From NCBI GenBank assembly GCA_949825025.1, contig OX463780.1:47079280-47143279 (forward strand): a DNA stretch of 64,000 bases, written 5' to 3'. Shown one piece after another: positions 57,411 through 64,000 of this stretch (its first letter is position 1; each line of letters opens with the position of its first letter). The notes below the pieces were generated by a model, which was not told the origin of the DNA, made no database searches, and saw nothing but the letters and a program-made list of their open reading frames with translations. The position numbers were made by a program, and so were the translations under genes. This DNA comes from Siphlonurus alternatus (lineage: Eukaryota > Arthropoda > Insecta > Ephemeroptera > Siphlonuridae).

Positions 57411-57998
57411 AATTATATTTTTTTTATTTATAAATAAACTTATATATATTTTGTATAAATTAATGTAACTAATTAAATGTCTGTGTATAATTACAAAAAA
57501 ATACCATAAAATTTACATAATATACGTAATAATTAAAATAATAATTATCACAATAAAATATGAATTGGACATCATGATATACATGATAAAATAATATAAA
57601 ATATAAAACGCTATATATAAGCGAATAAAAAATAATAAACAATCAAACGAATAAACAAATAAAAAAATTAGAAACAAAAAGAGCAATTAACTGTTCTTCA
57701 TTAGTTGTTTAATTAAACTAAATGTTACATTTAATTGTATCATTATAAGATATTTAATATAATTTATAATTATTCGCAACATTAATTCCTATCAATATAA
57801 TTAATGCTATAACGTGTAATAATAAAAGTGTCTCTTATTTTATATTTACACCGTAATTTCCCTATAAGTATCAATGTTATCACCACTGGTGCCATCTCTC
57901 GGCCACTTAACTTTCTTCCGCATGATTTATGTGCAGTTGTGACAGCTGACACGTGACGTTGATTGATTGGTCACGTTAGCCACTTGTGTGAAGATACT
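57411..57998. other. AT-rich spacer, GC-richer at the end
   Basis: No gene to 57870. 57890-57990 is GC-richer with GATTGATTGGTCACG (an inverted CCAAT) near 57961. Confidence 0.4.
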
Positions 57999-58001
57999 TA
58001 C

Positions 58002-58055
58002 GATTGTCAACTGTCCGCCGCTATCTGTGTTTACAGCTGACTGGAGTGTTATATA
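58002..58055 (-). promoter_or_regulatory. Candidate minus-strand promoter and first exon
   Basis: On the minus strand TATATAA (58055-58049) is followed by TCAGCTGTAAACACAG, where a start site would fall ~30 bases on, and then by GACAATC|GTAAGTATC, a perfect donor at 58001-58000. This is a consistent non-coding first exon of roughly 30 bases. The transcription unit at 56245-56713 is next downstream on the same strand but has its own TATA box and no visible acceptor, so a link is not shown. Confidence 0.3.
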
Positions 58056-58473
58056 GGAAATCAGTGACCTCCTTTATATGGTTATAATAAGATAAATTCT
58101 GAAAGAAAACAATTGGAAAATATAGTGCTTTAATAATAATATCATACTCGAGAATATTGTATAATCAGTTTGATAAACAGTAAAAAAAAAATTATCAAAA
58201 TCCTGCAGCTTGCAAATTAATTCTTAAATGAAGAATTGAAAAACATAAATTCAATCTCTTAATGATACTATAATTATACAAAATTAAAAATGGCAAATAT
58301 TTTTAGTAAAATTCTTTATTAAAATATTAATGTTTTGCTTATTTTATGTACTTTGCGGACAAGCTTATTTTCTTAAGGTCATGAAATGAGCAGCCCTTCA
58401 GATAAATTTTCTTCTGCAAAAATTTTAATTCTCCACCCTGACATCCCCTTTTGCCTTGAGGTAACTTCTACAG
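58056..58473. other. AT-rich spacer
   Basis: No gene recognised. The end contains a pyrimidine-rich stretch (CCCCTTTTGCC...CTTCTACAG) before the next exon candidate. Confidence 0.4.
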
Positions 58474-58551
58474 CGCTTAAATGACGTTGTGAGACGTTGC
58501 CCCTGCGGTATATGCAATCTGCTTCGATTTGCTGCTGAACCAGTTGCCTAA
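58474..58551 (+). CDS. Candidate terminal coding exon, product unknown
   Basis: GTAACTTCTACAG gives an acceptor. 25 codons in phase 0 (RLNDVVRRCPCGICNLLRFA, then AEPVA) end at TAA 58549-58551. The CPCGIC cluster could bind metal, but this is only a suggestion. Codons are GC-richer than the surroundings. No poly(A) signal is close. A second acceptor-like TTTTTATTTTTCCAG lies 30 bases downstream. Confidence 0.35.
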   Translation, partial: RLNDVVRRCPCGICNLLRFAAEPVA

Positions 58552-58691
58552 ACCTCTTGTATTTTTTTATTTTTCCAGCGTGGCAAGGTAAAATTAAATT
58601 TCTTGAAAGTGAAAGAAGGATATTTTGGAACTAATATTTATATTCCCTTCATAATGCATGAAACTGGAAAAAAAAAAAAAAAAAAAAATAT
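58552..58691. other. Spacer with poly(A) run
   Basis: A run at 58669-58688 abuts the following MITE. Confidence 0.5.
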
Positions 58692-59025
58692 CAATGGACA
58701 ACATACATGAAATTTTTTTATTGCAGAAATGAATAGAAGGCACCAAATTATGCTACTCTGAATTTTTTCAGATTTGTTTGAGACCCGGAACTATTTTTAA
58801 ATAATTATTGAAAGTCCTGTGATTTCAATTGGCACCTCTGAATTCTTAATAAAAAAGATAGAGACTGGACGCCTATTGACGCCTCCAGGGGGCGTGGCCG
58901 CACTTTCAATAATTATTTAAAAATAGTTCTGGGTTTCAAAAAAATCTGAAAAAATTTAGAGTAGCATAATTTGGTACCCTCTATTCATTTCTGCAATAAA
59001 AAAATTTCATGTATGTTGTCCATTG
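58692..59025. mobile_element. Palindromic MITE family B, copy 4 (well preserved)
   Basis: CAATGGACAACATACATGAA, TTTTTTTATTGCAGAAATGA and GAACTATTTTTAAATAATTA on the left, mirrored on the right through CAATAATTATTTAAAAATAG to GTATGTTGTCCATTG. The centre includes CTCCAGGGGGCGTGGCCGC, shared with the copy at 16331. Confidence 0.88.
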
Positions 59026-59470
59026 TAAGCATTTTGCACAACTTATATTAAAGTATTAATACGTACCACACGTATAAGGATTTTTTTTTTTTTTTTTTTT
59101 ATTAATGTCAGTATCAACTTTTATGACACTTACATGTAGATAATTAAATTATAAAATGTCTAATTTCAAAAGCATCATTTTCCATTGCTAGGCTCATTAT
59201 CTCGCAGTTTTACTTATGAAAATGGTCATCATTGAAATTAATGGACACAATTGAATTTATGTTGGCTAATTATTACTTCTTTCTATAAAAATTTTTCGAT
59301 GTACACCCACTAATAAAATTACCAGAAAACTAAAACATCATCTGTATACGAGTCTTTCACAATACGTCATAAAATAATATAACGTCACTACACGTTGTAG
59401 GCAAAACATTGCAGTGGCATAGCAGATACGTGCTAAAGTTGTCCAGAAATTAATTTCTCCTGGCTGTTTA
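59026..59470. other. AT-rich spacer
   Basis: Poly(T) run at 59079-59100; no gene. Confidence 0.4.
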
Positions 59471-59690
59471 CATCATTTTTCGTAAAATTTTCTTTCATAT
59501 ATAAATGGTGACAAGAAAAATAAGTGCTATTGAAGAAAAATATTTGGTGACCAATTAAAAAAATAGATGTTGCGAGTTAGGTTAACCCGCACAACATATT
59601 ACGATTTAAGGGTTTTCTGCCTACATCCCGAATATCTTCGTGCATATCCGTGCTATCCAAAACGTAAACATTACACTCCCGTATAGTAAA
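59471..59690. repeat. Dispersed repeat K, copy 2
   Basis: Same block order as the copy at 53275: ATTTTCTTTCATATATAAAT, GTGCTATTGAAGAAAAATAT, GTTAGGTTAACCCGCACAAC and AAACGTAAACATTACACTCC. Confidence 0.75.
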
Positions 59691-60337
59691 ATTTGTAAGA
59701 AGGGTGCAGCAGCAGCAGCAGGCAAAGTTTCGTCGATTGCTTTGAACGACGTCGTACTAATCACGTTACATCAGAGTTGAGCGCGGATAATAACAAACCT
59801 GCTCGTCTGTGAGACAAACTAATTTCCCTGCTTCCATCTTAATTAACGTTCATATTACAAGTTTTCACAAGAATGAGGCAAAATTATAATCTATCTTGAA
59901 TACAATGAATAAGAACCGTCAACTACAAAAAACGACGATAGAAAATCAGGTGTTTCCGAATTTTACCTTTGAACTAGTATTTTTAAAATAACATTTTGAT
60001 TTGATTAATTTAACTTGCTTATTGTTTACTTGCAGCATAATTAATTGAAGTTTTATAAGTTTTAATGCATACCATGCTATCATTGAGATAGCTTGACGTG
60101 GTTTTGATATGGCTAATTAATGTTTATTGTAATTACAAATGTGTTGTATTTTTAAGGAAAAAAGTTCTTTCACAATAATTCCAGTAAGCATTTTAATTTT
60201 GAAGACGATATTTCATATTATTGATATAGCAGGTACATCTTCAGTTAATAGAAAAAAATAAGGGAAGGAAGTGTTATTTCACTTATCTGCATTCGGGGAA
60301 AGAAAAGGGTGGAGAAAAGGCATGCCCACAGGCACAT
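59691..60337. other. Spacer
   Basis: A GC-richer patch at 59700-59850 directly after repeat K includes a short CAG run (59709-59722). No supported gene. Confidence 0.4.
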
Positions 60338-60468
60338 CCCAAGGTAAATGGATAACAAAGTATTGTCCTCGAGTGTTTTTTGAACGCGCTCTCGATGGCG
60401 TCATGATAAAGGGCCATAAGAGTAACATGGGATTCCTCATGACGTCACGAGTTAGTCACGTGGCTTTA
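60338..60468. repeat. Dispersed repeat I, copy 2
   Basis: CCCAAGGTAAATGGATAACA, GGCGTCATGATAAAGGGCCA, ATGACGTCACGA and TTAGTCACGTGGCTTT follow the order of the 41685 copy. The 82-codon open frame across it is not a gene. Confidence 0.7.
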
Positions 60469-60751
60469 AATGAGGATTCCTTGCCCACAGCCCATTTTCA
60501 CCTAATATGTATACCGTGACACATGGAGGGGGGGGGGGAGAGAAGAGAGACCAGCTACGCTACTGTATCGATTTTAAAGTATCTTAAATAATGATTTATG
60601 GGCATACCAAAATATGAAAAATATTATAAAAAATTGTTGAAAACCTCAAACGTAAAAATAAACATAATCTTCTTTCAATTTCGATGTGACTATATGATAG
60701 GATCGAACATTCCAATTGAAAATATAAAATATGTGGTTTTATTCCCTGCAG
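60469..60751. other. Spacer upstream of the 60752 exon
   Basis: A G run at 60528-60537 and A/T-rich DNA. It ends in a TTTTATTCCCTGCAG acceptor. Confidence 0.45.
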
Positions 60752-60901
60752 ATGACGATGTTCTGGGGATTACACGGGATGAATGTGGCTGGAGACGTTC
60801 TTATTTACACGTTGCTGCCACCGTATTTGCCGAACCAGATTGTAAACTTATCCGAGTGTTTGTCGGCAGTTTGTTGTCCCAACAACGTAAACATCGCTTA
60901 A
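60752..60901 (+). CDS. Candidate coding exon with two competing frames
   Basis: A strong acceptor (GGTTTTATTCCCTGCAG) opens a clear GC-rich island. Phase 0 reads 49 codons from ATG: MTMFWGLHGMNVAGDVLIYT, then LLPPYLPNQIVNLSECLSAV, ending …NNVNIA and TAA at 60899-60901; this looks like a membrane or cysteine-containing C-terminus. The frame with two leading bases is also open much further (DDVLGITRDECGWRRSYLHV…, to 61008). A donor-like AAC|GTAAAC at 60886-60887 could end the exon earlier. I cannot decide the frame. Product unknown. Confidence 0.4.
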   Translation: MTMFWGLHGMNVAGDVLIYTLLPPYLPNQIVNLSECLSAVCCPNNVNIA

Positions 60902-63157
60902 CGACTTGCACAGAGATGACGTTTGTGTGGGGGATTTTAACCTGCATAAAGTTGCATCATCTCGTGATAACTTTCACTTTCTTATGTTTTTGTTTATGCA
61001 AAATGTAAGCTTCTTGGTCATCAGGAGAAATACGAAAATTTCAAAAATGAAAAATATAACTGACTGTATACTAATTTTCACAACTCCCAGGGTTTTAACA
61101 GCACTTTAATCAATATATATTATAAAATAATATAATTTAAGATATTATATATTATATTCATATAAATGACACAGCCAAATCAATGAAATTATTACAGTAT
61201 ACTGATTTTTTTTTCCCAAAGCAATATGATATTTTTTAATATTTGTGTGCAATGCATTTATATACCATACCATGATATATTTTATTTGGTATTTAATTAT
61301 TATTTATAAATATATTTATGAAATAGTATGTGACAAACCATGATATTATAATATAAATATTAGATTAATTAATAAAATTATATACATTATAAATTTCATC
61401 CTAACCAGTGTGAATGAGTTTTATAGAGATACGTACATTTTTTAAAATATAGAGATCATACATTAAAAAAAAATGAATATAAAATATTGAGTGCAGCCTA
61501 TTTTTATTATTTAATTATCAAAAGTTAGATAAATAATATATACTATCATTCAAAATCTTGATGTACATAAAAAACACTATATAGCACGAAATAGTAGGAA
61601 AGTATTTTTATTCTGTTAAACAACTCACGTATACGTGAATGAAAGGGTCTGGCTACTTTCCTGAGACAAGACGTAAATTAGTCTGGCGTGTATGTATAAC
61701 AAGAACACGTGCACAGGTGTAGTGTGTACTGACCGAGCAACCCTTGACCCGTGTGAGAGCCCCGCTGTTCGATACCCGCTGACCCCACCAAGGTTAATAA
61801 ACACAGGTAGCCCCTTGCGATTGAGAAACAATGCCAAAAGGAATGTAAAAATAAGTTTGTAGAATTTGAGTTAAAAAAAAATTATAAAATTGAATAGGAA
61901 TCTTGCTTGTTTGTATGAAAGCGTATATATGTATACTAAAATAACATTTGATAAACTATGTTGTTATTTGCGCGGCTAAAGCTAAAATAGTTATTAAAAT
62001 TACCTATATATGTATATATTGCTCTGCATTTGCTTGCAAATTTATTACTAAAAGTCTCATCAACGATGATATGATAGCCATAGAAACAAGAAAATAATGA
62101 TAACTGTTTTATTTTAATTTTTTTTTTTTTTTTTTTTTTTTTTACATTTCAAAGTTTCAAACTTTATAATTAATTAATTTTAATTCAAATTATTTTTAAT
62201 CGTCCAATTCCAAATACATTTATGCATATATTAATATCAAGTAGACACGTCAAAGGGCAAAATACATAACCAATACAGAAGAAAAATCACAGTAAAAAAT
62301 CCTTAACAGAGTAATAACAGTCATTGAGCAGAAACTTTTTAACCAAATTCCTAAAATCTGCATACTTTTGTACATTTTTTAGTGATACTGGTAATTTATT
62401 ATACAACTAGATACATTTATGCATAGGACCATTGTCAATAAGTCTAATTCTACTTTTAGGAGAATCATTAGTTAAGTTCTTTACTAACAATGTTAACATT
62501 AAAAGATGATAAGTTTAAATTGACTCCGCACCTCTCCGTATACTTTTACCAGAGATTACATGTATAAACTCTTTGTTTTTACTCAAGGTATAAAAATTTA
62601 CTTTAACATATTTCAATCAAGTAATAATATAATAATTATTAATGAAGTAATAATAATTGTCTTACCTCTTTTTAAAGTTATCATTCAAGTGTCTGAACGT
62701 TCTATTGCTTTTTAATTAACTATCATCAATATAATTTAATTATAAATAATTGTCATCACACTAACCAACACTATACACAAAAAACTTCTTTGCAATCGAC
62801 CGTTAGTTTAAATTAATTATTATAGTTACAGCAAAGAGTTACGTTACAGCTGCTGACTTTTTCCTATTCGTTAAAAACAAATCAATTTTTAAATTGAAAA
62901 AAAAAAAATCAATTTGTTTTAAAAAAAATTTATATATATGAACTTTCTTACTTGTTAGTTTATATATATTTATTTTGTGATTGCAGAGTAAGAATAGATG
63001 GGCAACAGTATAGAATATAGATCTACAGGCAAGCAGGTCTTATATGTACAAAAAAAAACTTTTTTCTCTCTCTAATCCTACTTCTTTTTTACCAAAAGAA
63101 AAAGCTTCCTTCCTTTTTTTCTTTCTCTCTTGCTGATCTTTCGTCTTTTCTCCCCAG
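60902..63157. other. AT-rich spacer
   Basis: No gene recognised; poly(T) run at 62119-62143. A GC-richer patch at 61660-61810 has only an unsupported minus frame. The end is a long pyrimidine tract leading to the 63158 exon. Confidence 0.4.
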
Positions 63158-63256
63158 AGTATAGTGGCGAACAATTCAAGCCAAAAGTTTGGTGAGGAAG
63201 GATATCAAAACAAACTCTTCAGTGCAGTCAGCTGTTTACTTCATCCCCCACATTAG
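63158..63256 (+). CDS. Candidate terminal coding exon, product unknown
   Basis: A pyrimidine tract of over 50 bases (CTTCCTTTTTTTCTTTCTCT … CTTTTCTCCCC) ends AG at 63157, the strongest acceptor in the window. Phase 0 then gives 32 codons (SIVANNSSQKFGEEGYQNKL, then FSAVSCLLHPPH) to TAG at 63254-63256. The other two frames stop early. ATTAAA near 63402 could be the poly(A) signal. No domain recognised. Confidence 0.5.
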   Translation, partial: SIVANNSSQKFGEEGYQNKLFSAVSCLLHPPH

Positions 63257-63958
63257 CTGTTGATGTCGTACATCCTCAAATCTTATCGTGCGCTCCAAAT
63301 AACACGTTGTTTATATGTCGAGCTAAACTTGTGATGTAAATTATTAATCTCGTAATTGAGTGAGTTTTGGAGTAATAATTAATGATTTTATTTACGCAAA
63401 AATTAAATATCAAGTAAATATTTACACCTGTCATTTGTCACTGTTTTTTCTTTACACTTGTTGCCTTGGAAAATTTCCGTTTGTAGTTTTGTTAATCACT
63501 ATGCCCTGTCATGTACTCATATTGATGATTAACAAGGCTGCAAATGGAAATTTTACAAGGCGACGATTATACAATTTAAAATACGATTTTCTCTAACGAT
63601 TTTAGTTTTATTGGATAGAATGCAAAAATTTAATGCAATTTTACAACAAAATCATTTTAGCATTACCCAATTATCACATTATATTCTTAAACCGTAGTTC
63701 TTCAAATATTAAATTATTCATACATTTGAAAGTGAGCATTTCTTACTGCTTTTGTTTCTACTCTTATGTAAACGGAAGCGGAAATGAGCGGGTTATAACG
63801 AGCTTTAACATTGAGAATATAATATATAATTAATTTAATATTATAATTTATAAAAATATATATAATTTGTCAACCTTTTTGGACTACTGAAGTCTATTAT
63901 ATAAATACCTGAGTGGTTTAAAACAATATTTGCTACATCTACATATTTAATATATATG

Positions 63959-63959
<1 letters not shown>
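63257..63959. other. AT-rich downstream region
   Basis: No further exon seen. The 78-codon plus frame at 63360 starts at a GTT/ATG-poor A/T-rich segment and is unsupported. Confidence 0.4.

Positions 63960-64000
<41 letters not shown>
63960..64000. repeat. (AT)n microsatellite cut by the window edge
   Basis: At least 20 TA units to the last base. Confidence 0.95.

Noticed and set aside
60271..60519. 82-codon plus frame
   Set aside because: Spans dispersed repeat I; the other copy at 41685 does not preserve the frame.
1..64000. Transposase, reverse transcriptase, viral or toxin genes; tRNA genes; CRISPR arrays
   Set aside because: No long open frame with such motifs, no cloverleaf-like GC-rich segment and no regularly spaced repeats with unique spacers were found on reading both strands.

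Overview
This window reads as nuclear DNA from an invertebrate animal, very AT-rich and gene-poor. The grounds are spliceosomal-type introns, AATAAA poly(A) signals and TATA boxes, long AT and 4-bp microsatellites, a 5S-rRNA-headed SINE, and many small palindromic DNA elements. There is no bacterial-style gene packing, no CRISPR array, no tRNA or full rRNA gene that I can recognise, and no transposase, reverse transcriptase or viral gene. I cannot name the species. Nearly all open frames longer than 60 codons are chance frames in simple repeats or inside palindromic elements.

Coding content is sparse. The best protein-coding frame is at 22559-23191 (+): 210 residues, a beta-strand-rich first part followed by five 11-residue proline-containing repeats, with a poly(A) signal downstream. 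The rest are small exon-like islands of higher GC with splice signals: 3050-3183, 4607-4689 and 5180-5243 (terminal-exon candidates, +), 6830-6903 (internal exon candidate, +, next to a CRE/ETS/X-box promoter-like block), 48441-48489, 49645-49672 (28-nt micro-exon), 51898-51947, 58474-58551, 60752-60901 and 63158-63256 (+), and a minus-strand first exon ending at 58002. These probably belong to genes that extend beyond the window or have very long introns. None can be named from sequence alone.

Most recognisable structure is non-autonomous mobile DNA. Family A, ending TTAA-GGGTAAGG, lies at 9316-9717, 24243-24597 and 54941-55292, with a relative at 1917-2312. Family B lies at 8682-9003, 10003-10196, 16331-17065, 19159-19488 and 58692-59025. 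Family C lies at 16585-17018 and 40980-41401. Family D carries the TGCAAAACGCTGTGACGTCA palindrome and lies at 13486-13760, 15431-15640, 32631-32900, 35863-36050 and 54731-55362. Families E and F (7174-7386, 37048-37230) start GGG...ATTCAC. Family L (27129-27259, 34388-34530, 44341-44485) starts GGTATTACACGATAC. Several singletons occur. Elements are nested: C in B, A in D, a palindrome in a palindrome at 30962-31837, and L at the axis of a giant palindrome.

Two structures stand out. At 42546-46154 lies a 3.6-kb near-perfect inverted repeat with arms of about 1.65 kb, each carrying a 5S-derived SINE. At 55856-57408 lies a 1.55-kb unit bounded by short imperfect terminal inverted repeats and made of degenerate ~24-bp repeats, some arranged as a 144-bp higher-order array. 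These flank a compact minus-strand transcription unit with a TATA box, three exons, two small introns and a poly(A) signal. A third theme is the palindrome TGACGTCA (a CREB/ATF site): I count 20 exact copies, most of them inside the palindromic elements, where base composition would predict about one or fewer.
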